Shown: piece by piece, positions 1-7,461 of the stretch | Layout: every line of letters begins with the position of its first letter | Position numbering within the stretch: the first letter of the stretch is position 1 | Assembly: GCA_045590155.1 (NCBI GenBank) | Contig: JAZNQL010000054.1 | Coordinates: forward strand, 1-30,471 | DNA from: JAZNQL01 sp045590155 | Lineage (GTDB): Bacteria; Bacillota; Clostridia; UMGS1883; UMGS1540 | DNA: 30,471 nt | Reading direction: 5' to 3' | Translations under genes and position numbers: made by a program | Notes under the pieces: model-generated | What the model was told of the DNA's origin: nothing | The model's database searches: none | What the model saw: the letters and a program-made list of their open reading frames with translations, nothing else

Positions 1-28
1 TATATAAGTATATATCTTCTAAAGGGAA

Positions 29-57
29 TTGTCAATAAGGTATATATTTTTTAAAAT
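29..57 (+). promoter_or_regulatory. Sigma-A-type promoter for the small HTH gene
   Basis: TTGTCA at 29-34, a 17-nt spacer and TAAAAT at 52-57. It sits just before the GAGGTG ribosome binding site (65-70) of the HTH gene at 76. Confidence 0.6.
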
Positions 58-75
58 ATATTCAGAGGTGTTTTT

Positions 76-279
76 ATGATAAAAATTACATTGGACTGTG
101 CATTAAAGAATTATAATATTTCAAGATACGAATTGGCAAAGCGTACAGGTATCCGTTATCATATAATTGATAACTATTACAAAAACAAGGTTATCAGATA
201 CGACAGTTTTATTTTAAATAAAATTTGTATGGCATTAGATTGTAAAATTGAAGATATTATAAAATTTGAAAAAGAATAA
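76..279 (+). CDS. Small XRE/Cro-type helix-turn-helix protein
   Basis: A 67-residue protein that is almost entirely one helix-turn-helix domain. The pattern (ELAKRTGI at about 20-27, a recognition-helix region at about 28-40, and ICMALDCKIEDII near the C-terminus) matches the short Cro/C1 proteins of the HTH_26 type. It has no second domain, so it probably binds DNA as a dimer and represses; its target is unknown. The ATG follows GAGGTG by five bases. It has its own promoter (29-57) and terminator (285-315), so it is a single-gene unit. Nothing nearby suggests a toxin-antitoxin partner, although the window starts only 75 bases upstream. Confidence 0.8.
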   Translation: MIKITLDCALKNYNISRYELAKRTGIRYHIIDNYYKNKVIRYDSFILNKICMALDCKIEDIIKFEKE

Positions 280-284
280 TTTAT

Positions 285-315
285 AAAAAAAGAGATGCGA
301 GGGCATCTCTTTTTT
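285..315 (+). terminator. Intrinsic terminator after the HTH gene
   Basis: Perfect stem AGAGATGC/GCATCTCT (291-298 with 303-310) and GAGG loop, flanked by an A-tract and a T-tract, so it could work in both directions. It lies six bases after the HTH stop codon. Confidence 0.85.
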
Positions 316-363
316 GGTTATTTACAGATAGCGACTTAGTGTTCCGATAGAAACGATTCATTG

Positions 364-394
364 AAAAAAGCACCGACAGAGTCGATGCTTTTTT
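364..394 (-). terminator. Intrinsic terminator of tRNA-Thr
   Basis: Nine-base-pair stem (369-377 with 381-389) and a three-base loop, followed on the minus strand by a U-tract. One pair is G-U on the minus strand but a C-A mismatch on the plus strand, so it is built for minus-strand transcription. It lies just after the 3' end of the tRNA. Confidence 0.8.
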
Positions 395-395
395 C

Positions 396-471
396 TGGAG
401 CTGTTGAGCAGATTTGAACTGCCGACCTCTTCCTTACCAAGGAAGCACTCTACCGACTGAGCTACAACAGC
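396..471 (-). tRNA. tRNA-Thr (anticodon GGT)
   Basis: Read on the minus strand, this is a 73-nt cloverleaf (471 to 399) with CCA encoded at 398-396. The acceptor arms are GCTGTTG/CAACAGC. The D-arm contains GCTCAGTCGGTAGAGT, the anticodon loop is TTGGTAA (anticodon GGT, threonine), and the T-arm contains GTTCAAAT. It has its own promoter (491-519) and terminator (364-394), so it does not depend on the rpsF operon upstream. The threonyl-tRNA synthetase gene is about 15 kb away in this window. Confidence 0.95.
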
Positions 472-490
472 ATATTAAATTGCGTTTTGT

Positions 491-519
491 ATTGTACCAC
501 GAAAGAATTGGTTTGTCAA
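491..519 (-). promoter_or_regulatory. Strong promoter of tRNA-Thr
   Basis: On the minus strand: perfect TTGACA (519-514), a 17-nt spacer and TACAAT (496-491). The predicted start is about 484, some 13 bases before the mature tRNA. Confidence 0.8.
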
Positions 520-520
520 C

Positions 521-556
521 AAAATAATTTAATGCGGCGGCGAAAACCGCCGCATT
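521..556 (-). terminator. Terminator of the rpsF-ssb-rpsR operon
   Basis: Ten-base-pair perfect GC-rich stem AATGCGGCGG/CCGCCGCATT (531-540 with 547-556), followed on the minus strand by AAATTATTTT. The U-tract is interrupted, but the stem is very stable and lies 11 bases after the rpsR stop codon. Confidence 0.75.
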
Positions 557-567
557 AAAAACTTTAA

Positions 568-819
568 TTATTCTGCTGAATAGGGAAGCAAAGCAATGTG
601 ACGTGCTCTTTTGATAGCAACTGTCAGCTGACGCTGATGCTTTGCACATGTGCCTGTGATACGACGGGGTAAAATTTTAGCTCTTTCCGAAACATAACGG
701 CGAAGACGAGCTGTGTCTTTGTAATCAATTGATTCTACCTTGTCGGCACAAAAAGCGCAAACCTTTTTCTTGGGTTTACGTGCACGGAAGGGCTGTGCAG
801 CCATTTTTTCTTTATCCAT
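568..819 (-). CDS. rpsR: 30S ribosomal protein S18
   Basis: An 83-residue S18, the usual length. S18 binds 16S rRNA beside S6 in the platform of the small subunit. The family core is clear (KVESIDYKD, LRRYVSERAKILPRR, TGTCAKHQRQL, IKRARHIALLPY). CAFC near the N-terminus and CAKH later provide four possible zinc ligands, as in the zinc-binding form of S18. I chose the ATG at 819, which has GGAG about 11 bases upstream. A TTG at 840 in the same frame overlaps that ribosome binding site and is unlikely. It is the last gene of rpsF-ssb-rpsR, 26 bases after ssb; rplI is not adjacent. Confidence 0.96.
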   Translation of the reverse strand: MDKEKMAAQPFRARKPKKKVCAFCADKVESIDYKDTARLRRYVSERAKILPRRITGTCAKHQRQLTVAIKRARHIALLPYSAE

Positions 820-845
820 GAAACCATGTTCTCCTTTCAAAAAAA

Positions 846-1265
846 TCAGAACGGTAAATCGTCGTCGGTTACATCGGGACCGAATTCTGCAGGAGCAGAA
901 GCTTCAGCAACATCGGGCATAACACCGAGCTGTGAGGATGAATCCCTTTTACCTTCAACAAAGCGTGCTTCGCTTACTATAACTTCAGTAGCCCAGTGGC
1001 GTTTACCTTCGGTGTCGTCCCAGGAACGTGTCTGGATTTCACCTACAACAGAAATAATGTTGCCTTTGGCAAAATATTTCGAGATAAATTCCGCTGTGTT
1101 ACGAAAAGCTACACAGTTAATAAAGTCGCTCTGTCTTTCTTCACCCGAACGTACATAGTTACGGGGAACAGCAATAGTGAACGATAAAACCGAAATACCG
1201 GTGCCTGTGGAACGCAACTCAGGATCCTTTGTAAGCCTTCCTACAAGCAAAGCTTTGTTTAACAT
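846..1265 (-). CDS. ssb: Single-stranded DNA-binding protein
   Basis: A 139-residue SSB that coats single-stranded DNA in replication, repair and recombination. Residues 1 to about 105 form the OB-fold (LNKALLVGRLTKDPELR, FTIAVPRNY, FINCVAFRNTAEFISKYFAKG, VVGEIQTRSW). A variable Ser/Ala/Pro linker follows. The chain ends in DDDLPF, the acidic tip through which SSB recruits partner proteins. The length is a little shorter than in Bacillus because the linker is short. The ATG follows AAAGGAG. Its place between rpsF and rpsR is the standard Firmicutes order and couples SSB level to the S6/S18 operon. Confidence 0.97.
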   Translation of the reverse strand: MLNKALLVGRLTKDPELRSTGTGISVLSFTIAVPRNYVRSGEERQSDFINCVAFRNTAEFISKYFAKGNIISVVGEIQTRSWDDTEGKRHWATEVIVSEARFVEGKRDSSSQLGVMPDVAEASAPAEFGPDVTDDDLPF

Positions 1266-1295
1266 AACTTGGGCTCCTTTCTAAAAGACCTAAAC

Positions 1296-1592
1296 TTAGT
1301 CTTCTTTGCGGATAACGATGGTACGTAACACACCGTCTGTGATGCCGTAAACACGCTCAAGTTCCTTGGGGAAATCGGGGTTGCTCTTGAAGTTTACAAG
1401 AACGTAGAAACCCTCTGTCTTGTAGTTTATGGGATAAGCAAGACGTCTTTTTCCCCAAACGTCTACACTTTCAACTTCGCCGTTTGCAGCGATAAGGCTT
1501 GTGAATTTTTCCTGCAATGCAGCAGTTTCTTCTTCACTAAGTGCAGCGTCGAGAACAAAAATGGTTTCATAATTGTAAATGAGTTCAGCCAT
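1296..1592 (-). CDS. rpsF: 30S ribosomal protein S6
   Basis: A 98-residue S6, close to the usual 95-100. S6 pairs with S18 on the platform of the 30S subunit. Family landmarks are YNYETIFVLDAAL at the N-terminus, VDVWGKRRLAYPI in the middle and GVLRTIVIRKED at the C-terminus. The ATG follows GGAGGTG by seven bases. It is the first gene of rpsF-ssb-rpsR, behind a consensus promoter (1654-1682). Its short leader carries a GTCCCC/GGGGAC hairpin. Leaders of rpsF in many bacteria bind the S6:S18 complex as feedback control, so this hairpin may play that part, but I cannot see the full known motif. Confidence 0.97.
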   Translation of the reverse strand: MAELIYNYETIFVLDAALSEEETAALQEKFTSLIAANGEVESVDVWGKRRLAYPINYKTEGFYVLVNFKSNPDFPKELERVYGITDGVLRTIVIRKED

Positions 1593-1618
1593 TTCTTTAC
1601 ACCTCCTTTTGGACTTTG

Positions 1619-1639
1619 GTCCCCACTTTCAGAGGGGAC
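1619..1639 (-). promoter_or_regulatory. Leader hairpin of rpsF (possible S6:S18 feedback site)
   Basis: A perfect six-base-pair stem GTCCCC/GGGGAC with a nine-base loop lies in the predicted rpsF leader, between the likely start (about 1647) and the ribosome binding site. Its place fits the autoregulatory rpsF leader known in many bacteria. The CCG trinucleotide expected in that motif is not obvious here, so the assignment is tentative. Confidence 0.4.
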
Positions 1640-1653
1640 AAGGATACCTAGGT

Positions 1654-1682
1654 AGTATATCACGTCAAACCTTATTTGTCAA
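1654..1682 (-). promoter_or_regulatory. Promoter of rpsF-ssb-rpsR
   Basis: On the minus strand: perfect TTGACA (1682-1677), a 17-nt spacer and TATACT (1659-1654). It lies in the 104-bp gap after trmB, so trmB transcripts may also read into the operon. Confidence 0.8.
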
Positions 1683-1696
1683 TGATTTTTTTTAAT

Positions 1697-2311
1697 TTAT
1701 TTTAACGGAGTTGCCTCAAGACGGTAGATAGGAAAGCCTTTTTCAGAGAAATTTCTTTCGTATTCGGTCATTACGTTGCCTTCAAAATCGCTTTTGTGCA
1801 AGTCAAAAGTAATGTTTGCAAGCTTAAAATCCGCATCGGATAAAGTATTTAACGAAGACTCAAACAAAATAGGATTATCGGTTTTCAAATGAATTTGTCC
1901 GTCGTCCTTTAAAACCCGTTTGTAAAGAGCTAAAAACGAAGGGGCAGTAAGACGGCGCTTTGCGTGGCGGCGTCTTGGCCATGGGTCAGAAAAGTTCAAA
2001 TAAATTCTGTCGCATAAGTTTTCGGGAGCATTTTCCAAAAGCAAGGCATCGCCCAGAACAAACTTAAGATTTTGAAGTTTTTTCTTTGCGGCCTTTTCCA
2101 TCGCAAGTATAATAACGCTTGTAACCTTTTCAACTGCAATAAAATTTATATCGGGATTTTGCTCTGCTAAAGTGCATATAAAATCTCCCTTGCCGCATCC
2201 TATTTCTATGTGAAGAGGAGTATTTTTGTTAAATACATCAAAACTTGCTGCTCTTAAGTTGTCTACTGCCGCAAGTCTTTCTGGTGCGTGTTTTTTATTT
2301 CGTACTCTCAT
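1697..2311 (-). CDS. trmB: tRNA (guanine-46-N7)-methyltransferase
   Basis: A 204-residue enzyme that uses S-adenosylmethionine to make m7G46 in the variable loop of tRNAs. The SAM-binding loop IEIGCGKGDF is near residues 36-45. The family signature NFSDPWPRRRHAKRRL is in the middle, and TEYERNF, which helps hold the tRNA, is near the C-terminus. The start is the ATG at 2311, six bases after GAGGTG. A GTG nine bases upstream in frame overlaps that ribosome binding site. It is transcribed toward rpsF without a visible terminator between them. Confidence 0.95.
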   Translation of the reverse strand: MRVRNKKHAPERLAAVDNLRAASFDVFNKNTPLHIEIGCGKGDFICTLAEQNPDINFIAVEKVTSVIILAMEKAAKKKLQNLKFVLGDALLLENAPENLCDRIYLNFSDPWPRRRHAKRRLTAPSFLALYKRVLKDDGQIHLKTDNPILFESSLNTLSDADFKLANITFDLHKSDFEGNVMTEYERNFSEKGFPIYRLEATPLK

Positions 2312-2331
2312 TTTTTTCACCTCATAAGAGT

Positions 2332-2360
2332 ATTTTATATCCGTATCTTACCTATGTCAA
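2332..2360 (-). promoter_or_regulatory. Promoter of trmB
   Basis: On the minus strand: TTGACA (2360-2355), a 17-nt spacer and TAAAAT (2337-2332). The predicted start is only a few bases before the ribosome binding site, so the leader would be very short. It is divergent from the cysE promoter. Confidence 0.55.
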
Positions 2361-2402
2361 GGCAAAAAAAGAAGAAAAACATCAAAATTGTAAAAATATA
2401 TG

Positions 2403-2431
2403 TTGTTTTTTGTGCAAAAATATTGTATAAT
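2403..2431 (+). promoter_or_regulatory. Promoter of the cysE-cysS run
   Basis: TTGTTT at 2403-2408, a 17-nt spacer and a perfect TATAAT at 2426-2431. The leader to the cysE ATG is only about 30 bases, leaving no room for a T-box. Confidence 0.7.
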
Positions 2432-2468
2432 AATATAGATATAGAGTAGTGTCAGGAGGTGTGCCCAT

Positions 2469-3104
2469 ATGTTCAGGCATTTAAGAAACGGTATTGATAC
2501 AATTTTAGAACGTGACCCCGCAGCGAGAAACAGGGCAGAAGTATTTTTCCTCTACCCCGGTCTTTGGGCAATCGAGTTTCATAGGCTGACACATTGGCTT
2601 TATAAAAAGAAACGCTTTTTCCTCGCACGCTGGATTTCACAGATGGCAAGAAGTGCAACAGGGATAGAGATTCATCCCGGCGCTACAATAGGAGAAGGTC
2701 TTTTTATCGACCATGGCATGGGAGTAGTAATAGGCGAAACCACCGAAATAGGGAATAACGTAACAATATATCAGGGAGTAACTTTAGGAGGTACGGGTAA
2801 AGATAAAGGCAAACGTCATCCGACCATAGGAAACAATGTTATGATAGGTGCAGGGGCAAAGGTGCTTGGCCCTTTCAAGGTTGGAGACAATTCGAAAATA
2901 GCATCGAATGCCGTTGTACTTCGTGAAGTTCCGCCTGATTGTACTTGCGTCGGCGTACCTGCAAGAATAGTTAAACGAAACAATGTAAGAATATCTTCAA
3001 ATCTTGACCAGATACATATTCCTGATCCGCTTTCGCAGGAACTTTGCCGTATGAGCGCAAGAATTGACAAGCTTGAAAAGGAGACCAACAATGAAACTTT
3101 ATAA
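2469..3104 (+). CDS. cysE: Serine O-acetyltransferase
   Basis: A 211-residue cytoplasmic enzyme that moves acetyl from acetyl-CoA to L-serine, the first step of cysteine synthesis. The N-terminal helical part (about 1-65) is short, as in Firmicutes CysE. From about 68 on there are left-handed beta-helix hexapeptide repeats (IHPGATIGEGLFIDHGMGVV, IGETTEIGNNV, IGNNVMIGAGAKVLG). The active-site region DHGMGVVIGE and the loop GGTGKDKGKRHP are typical. The ATG follows CAGGAGGTG. Its last 14 bases overlap cysS, so the two are cotranscribed. No cysK is in the window. Confidence 0.95.
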   Translation: MFRHLRNGIDTILERDPAARNRAEVFFLYPGLWAIEFHRLTHWLYKKKRFFLARWISQMARSATGIEIHPGATIGEGLFIDHGMGVVIGETTEIGNNVTIYQGVTLGGTGKDKGKRHPTIGNNVMIGAGAKVLGPFKVGDNSKIASNAVVLREVPPDCTCVGVPARIVKRNNVRISSNLDQIHIPDPLSQELCRMSARIDKLEKETNNETL

Positions 3105-4446
3105 TACATTAACAATGCAGAAGGACGAATTTGTGCCTATAACACCGGGGGAAGTAAAAATGTATTCGTGCGGTCCTACGGTTTATAACTTTTTTCATAT
3201 AGGAAACGCGCGTCCTTTTATAGTATTTGATGCACTCCGCCGTTATTTTGAATATTGCGGGTACAAAGTAACCTTTGTGCAGAACTTTACCGATGTTGAC
3301 GATAAGCTTATAAACCGTGCAAAAGAAGAAGGAATAACAGTTGCCGAGGTTGCCGAAAAATATATTGAAGAATATTTCAAAGATGCAAAAGCACTCGGTA
3401 TAACCCCTGCAAGCATACATCCAAGAGCTACCGAAAATATAGATGCAATTATCGGCGTTGTAAAAACTCTTATCGAAAAAGGCTATGCATACGAAGTGGA
3501 AGGCGACGTATATTTTTCTCCTTCAAAATTTGAAAAGTACGGAGAGCTTGGTCATCAGCCACTCGAGGATTTAGAGGTAGGCGCAAGAATAAGCGTTGGA
3601 GAGAAAAAACGTGAGCCTATGGACTTTGCTTTATGGAAAGCGCAGAAGGAAGAAAGCGAAATTGCGTGGGAAAGTCCCTGGGGAAAAGGCAGACCAGGCT
3701 GGCATATTGAATGTTCGGCAATGGTAAACAAATATTTAGGTCCTACCATTGATATACATAGCGGAGGCAAAGACCTTATATTCCCCCATCACGAAAATGA
3801 AAAGGCACAGAGTGAATGTGCAAACGGAGTAACGTTTGCAAATTACTGGCTCCATAACGGTTACATAAATATAAATAATGAAAAAATGTCAAAATCAAAA
3901 GGCAACTTCTTTACCGTGCGTGACATACTCCAAAAATACGACGGCGAAGTAATAAGATTTTTCCTTTTATCAGCACATTACCGCAACCCAGTAAATTTCA
4001 GCGACGAGCTTATAGCATCGTCAAAAGCAGGACTTGACAGACTTTATACCTGTCTTGAACGCCTTGAAGGAGCAGAAGATACAAAATCGGATATATTTAA
4101 TACATACCGTACAAAATTCAAAGAAGCGCTTGATGATGACTTTAACACTGCAGATGCAATTTCGGTACTCTTTGAACTTGTACGAGATATAAATTCAAGA
4201 ATAGACAAAGGCGAAAATACCGACGGTGCAAAGGCTATGCTTTTGGAACTTGGCTCTGTTTTGGGAATACTTTCGGGCAGAGAAAAGGAAACACTTGACA
4301 GCGAGATTGAAGAGCTTATACAAAAAAGACAACAGGCAAGAAAAGAAAAGGACTTTGCTCTTGCAGACAAAATACGTGCAGATTTGCTTGCAATGGGAAT
4401 AATACTTGAAGATACAAGAGAAGGAATAAAATGGAAAAGGCAATAG
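3091..4446 (+). CDS. cysS: Cysteinyl-tRNA synthetase
   Basis: A 451-residue class I synthetase that charges tRNA-Cys. The HIGH motif appears as HIGN at 36-39 and KMSKS at 265-269. The zinc ligands expected from the E. coli enzyme are all present: Cys27, Cys208, His233 and Glu237. The C-terminal helical part ends with the usual RQQARKEKDFALADKIR anticodon-binding stretch. I chose the ATG at 3091, seven bases after AAAGGAG. A TTG at 3064 is in frame but has no ribosome binding site. It overlaps cysE by 14 bases and mrnC by 16 bases, so translation is probably coupled. Confidence 0.97.
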   Translation: MKLYNTLTMQKDEFVPITPGEVKMYSCGPTVYNFFHIGNARPFIVFDALRRYFEYCGYKVTFVQNFTDVDDKLINRAKEEGITVAEVAEKYIEEYFKDAKALGITPASIHPRATENIDAIIGVVKTLIEKGYAYEVEGDVYFSPSKFEKYGELGHQPLEDLEVGARISVGEKKREPMDFALWKAQKEESEIAWESPWGKGRPGWHIECSAMVNKYLGPTIDIHSGGKDLIFPHHENEKAQSECANGVTFANYWLHNGYININNEKMSKSKGNFFTVRDILQKYDGEVIRFFLLSAHYRNPVNFSDELIASSKAGLDRLYTCLERLEGAEDTKSDIFNTYRTKFKEALDDDFNTADAISVLFELVRDINSRIDKGENTDGAKAMLLELGSVLGILSGREKETLDSEIEELIQKRQQARKEKDFALADKIRADLLAMGIILEDTREGIKWKRQ

Positions 4447-4820
4447 AATATTCACCCCTTGTACTGGCATATATAGGCGATTCGGTATACGATATATTTG
4501 TCAGAACACGCCTTGTAAAACGAGGTAATATACCGGTTGGCAAACTTCATGCCGAAGCAGTAAAATATGTTAAGGCAGAAGCACAGGCAACTGCCTATAA
4601 TATGATATGCGAAAGTCTGACAGAAGAAGAAACAGCAATCTTCAAACGCGGGAGGAACGCAACCCCTGGCACGGTTCCAAAACACGCACAAATAGCAGAC
4701 TATCATACCGCAACAGGCGTTGAAGCTTTAATAGGTTATCTTTATCTTTCGGGCAACACAAAGAGGGTGGAGGAACTTATGGAGCTTATTTGTGAAAAAC
4801 TGGAAGAAAGAAATAATTGA
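4431..4820 (+). CDS. mrnC: Mini-ribonuclease III
   Basis: A 129-residue RNase III catalytic domain without a double-stranded RNA-binding domain. That is the definition of Mini-III, which matures 23S rRNA ends in Firmicutes. The RNase III signature is YIGDSVYDIFVRTRLV at about 14-29, with the second acidic catalytic region at EALIGYLYLSG near 98-108. AIFKRGRNA in the middle is typical of the family. The gene directly follows cysS with a 16-base overlap, the common arrangement in Bacillus and Clostridia. Its end overlaps the next gene by 29 bases. Confidence 0.93.
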   Translation: MEKAIEYSPLVLAYIGDSVYDIFVRTRLVKRGNIPVGKLHAEAVKYVKAEAQATAYNMICESLTEEETAIFKRGRNATPGTVPKHAQIADYHTATGVEALIGYLYLSGNTKRVEELMELICEKLEERNN

Positions 4821-5643
4821 CGTTTTAATTTTGACTTTTGGCGCGGCAATAGCGGCAATATCGTTTGATTTGTTTTTGTTTCCCCTTCATATAACACCCG
4901 GAGGGGTAAGCAGTATAGCCGCCATACTTTCAGATAAAACCGGACTTTCAACCGGACTTTATATACTACTTTTAAATATACCTTTATTTTTGGCAAGTTT
5001 TAAAATGAACAAAAGGTTTTTTATAAAAAGCCTTTTGGGTATGTTTTTAAACGCAGCATTCGTAGACATTTTTGCAAAAATAAATCCTGCGGTTTTAGGA
5101 ATAGGAGAAGACTATATACTTGCCGCAGTTTTCGGCGGCGCAGGAATAGGGATAGGCTATGGGCTTGTAATTTATTCGGGCGGTTCAACGGGCGGTACCG
5201 ATATAGCGGGCTGGCTTGTAAAACGAAAAATCCCGTCACTCCCCATAGGAGGAGCAATTCTTATAACCGACCTTTTGATAATATCGGCACAAAGCATTAT
5301 TTTTGGCAATATAAAGCTTTCTCTTTATGCAGTTATAGCACTTTATGTCGACACAAAAATCATAGATTATATGGTAGAAGGAATAAACTTTGCAAAGGTT
5401 GCCTATATAATAAGCGAAAAAGGCGAAGAAATTTCGATGCAGATTATGCAGAAAACCGGCAGAGGAGTCACTGGATTAAAAGCGGTGGGAATGTATACCA
5501 AAAATTCCAAAAACCTTTTGATGTGCACAATGCGCAGAGCAGAGGTTGCGGAAATAAAAAGGATTGTTAAGGACCTCGATCCAAAAGCGTTCTTTATATT
5601 AAGTGATGCACGCGAAGTAATAGGAGAAGGTTTTAATAATTAA
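4792..5643 (+). CDS. YitT-family membrane protein (DUF161/DUF2179)
   Basis: A 283-residue integral membrane protein of the YitT family, whose molecular function is unknown. About five or six hydrophobic segments occupy residues 8-195. They include the family-typical FLFPLHITPGGVSSIA and GLVIYSGGSTGGTDIAGWL. The C-terminal 85 residues form the soluble DUF2179 domain (VAYIISEKGEEISMQIM, GRGVTGLKAVGMY, ILSDAREVIGEGF). The start is a GTG at 4792, seven bases after GGAG and inside the end of mrnC. The length matches the family. Confidence 0.9.
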   Translation: MKNWKKEIIDVLILTFGAAIAAISFDLFLFPLHITPGGVSSIAAILSDKTGLSTGLYILLLNIPLFLASFKMNKRFFIKSLLGMFLNAAFVDIFAKINPAVLGIGEDYILAAVFGGAGIGIGYGLVIYSGGSTGGTDIAGWLVKRKIPSLPIGGAILITDLLIISAQSIIFGNIKLSLYAVIALYVDTKIIDYMVEGINFAKVAYIISEKGEEISMQIMQKTGRGVTGLKAVGMYTKNSKNLLMCTMRRAEVAEIKRIVKDLDPKAFFILSDAREVIGEGFNN

Positions 5644-5673
5644 AATATATATAAAACGAAAGGAAGAAGACTA

Positions 5674-6504
5674 ATGGAAGCAGCAAAAAAGAAAATGCTT
5701 TGCGAAAAGGCAAACAACATTCGTAAGCATGTACTCACAGCAGTACACTCAGCAAAATCAGGTCATCCCGGAGGATCACTCGGAATAGCTGATGTAATGG
5801 CATACCTGTATTTTGAGGAAATGAATATTGATCCCAAAAATCCCAAAAACCCCGACAGAGACAGATTTGTACTCTCAAAGGGTCACTGTGCGCCCGCACT
5901 TTACGGCACACTTGCTGAAAGAGGATTTTTCCCCACAGAAGATATCCCCGGTTTCAGACATACTGACAGTTATCTTGAAGGACATCCCGATATGAAGGGT
6001 GTTCCCGGTGTTGATATGTCAAGCGGTTCGCTTGGGCAGGGCATCTCGGCTGCAAACGGAATGGCTTTGGCAGGAAAAGTTGACGGTAAATCTTACCGTG
6101 TATACACAGTACTCGGCGACGGCGAACTTGAAGAAGGACAGGTTTGGGAAGCAGCAATGTATGCACCCCACTATAAACTTGACAACTTAACAGCATTCAT
6201 CGACTTTAACGGCTTGCAGATAGACGGCGATATAACAAAGGTTATGAACCCCACACCTATCGACAAGAAGTTTGAAGCTTTTGGCTGGAACGTAATTGTT
6301 ACAGAAGCTCACGACTTTGACTGCATCGAAGAAGCAGTAAACAAAGCAAAAGCAACAAAAGGACAGCCCACAGGAATAATATTAAAGAGTGTTAAAGGTA
6401 AGGGAGTTTCCTTTATGGAAAATCAGGCAGGCTGGCATGGCAAAGCTCCAAGCGATGACGAATATGCAGCTGCTATGAAAGAACTCGACGAAAACGTTTT
6501 TTAA
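5674..6504 (+). CDS. Transketolase, N-terminal (TPP-binding) subunit
   Basis: A 276-residue half-transketolase carrying the diphosphate-binding domain of thiamine diphosphate. With the next gene it forms the complete enzyme, which moves two-carbon units in the non-oxidative pentose phosphate pathway. The SGHPGGSLG loop is at 29-37 and SKGHCAPALY at 68-77. The TPP motif begins GDGELEEGQ at 148 and ends at the metal ligand Asn179 in DFNGLQIDG. The ATG follows AAAGGAAG. It lies 30 bases after the yitT-like gene with no terminator between. Split transketolase is usual in Clostridia and archaea. It is not DXS, which is one long chain. Confidence 0.94.
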   Translation: MEAAKKKMLCEKANNIRKHVLTAVHSAKSGHPGGSLGIADVMAYLYFEEMNIDPKNPKNPDRDRFVLSKGHCAPALYGTLAERGFFPTEDIPGFRHTDSYLEGHPDMKGVPGVDMSSGSLGQGISAANGMALAGKVDGKSYRVYTVLGDGELEEGQVWEAAMYAPHYKLDNLTAFIDFNGLQIDGDITKVMNPTPIDKKFEAFGWNVIVTEAHDFDCIEEAVNKAKATKGQPTGIILKSVKGKGVSFMENQAGWHGKAPSDDEYAAAMKELDENVF

Positions 6505-6518
6505 GGAGGATATAGACA

Positions 6519-7457
6519 ATGAGTGAAAAGAAAGCTACAAGAGAAGCTTACGGCGAAGCGCTTGCCGAATTCGGTGCACAGTATGACTTTTTAGTGCTTG
6601 ATGCCGACCTTTCAAAATCAACAAAAACAGACACATTTAAAAATAAATTCCCTGAAAGATTTTTCAACACAGGTATTGCAGAAGCTAATATGATGAGCAC
6701 AGCAGCAGGTATTGCAACTTGCGGCAAAACAGTGTTCACAAGCTCATTTGCAATCTTTGCAGCATGCCGTGCTTTTGAACAGGTAAGAAATGCTATTGCA
6801 TATCCTCACCTTAACGTAAAAATCGGTGCAACACACGCAGGTATTTCTGTTGGCGAAGACGGTGCAACACACCAGAGCATAGAAGATATAGCTTTAATGC
6901 GTTCACTTCCCGGTATGACAGTAATCAGTCCTGCAGATGCTACCGAAGCACGTGCAGCAGTAAAAGCAGCTATCGAAACAGACGGTCCTTTCTACCTCAG
7001 ATTCGGCAGACTTTCAGTACCCACAATCTTTGATAAGGATACATACAAGTTTGAACTCGGCAAAGGTATAGTTATTTCAGAAGGTACAGATGTTTCAATT
7101 ATAGCAACAGGTCTTATGGTACCCGAAGCTATAAAAGCAGCTGAAATATTAAAAGAAAAAGGCATTTCTGCTATGGTAATCAATATCCATACAATCAAGC
7201 CTATCGATAAAGAACTCATAGTAAAAGCGGCAGAAAAAACAGGTGCAATAGTAACAGCTGAAGAACATACAATCATGGGCGGTCTTGGCAGTGCAGTTGC
7301 AGAAGTTTTGGTAGAAAACACACCCGTTCCTATGGAAAGAGTAGGTATTCAGGATAAATTCGGTAAGAGCGGTGTTCCTGCAGACCTTCTTAAGCTTTAT
7401 GGCTTAACAGCAGAAGACATAGCAAAAGCAGCAGAAAAAGCAATAAGCAGAAAGTAA
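6519..7457 (+). CDS. Transketolase, C-terminal (pyrimidine-binding) subunit
   Basis: A 312-residue partner of the preceding gene. It carries the pyrimidine-binding domain (about 5-165) and the transketolase C-terminal domain (about 185-305). The stretch FFNTGIAEANM contains the glutamate that activates the thiamine ring. ISVGEDGATHQSIEDIALMR and SPADATEARAAV are typical of the split transketolase and DXS C-terminal halves. It starts 14 bases after its partner behind AAGGAGG, so the two subunits should be made in equal amounts. The sequence shows no sign of decay. Confidence 0.94.
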   Translation: MSEKKATREAYGEALAEFGAQYDFLVLDADLSKSTKTDTFKNKFPERFFNTGIAEANMMSTAAGIATCGKTVFTSSFAIFAACRAFEQVRNAIAYPHLNVKIGATHAGISVGEDGATHQSIEDIALMRSLPGMTVISPADATEARAAVKAAIETDGPFYLRFGRLSVPTIFDKDTYKFELGKGIVISEGTDVSIIATGLMVPEAIKAAEILKEKGISAMVINIHTIKPIDKELIVKAAEKTGAIVTAEEHTIMGGLGSAVAEVLVENTPVPMERVGIQDKFGKSGVPADLLKLYGLTAEDIAKAAEKAISRK

Positions 7458-7461
7458 TAAA

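Noticed and set aside
5674..7457. Two genes as a frameshifted DXS or a broken transketolase
   Set aside because: Each half has its own strong ribosome binding site and start codon, and the break falls at the domain border. Split transketolase is normal in Clostridia, so it is not a pseudogene.
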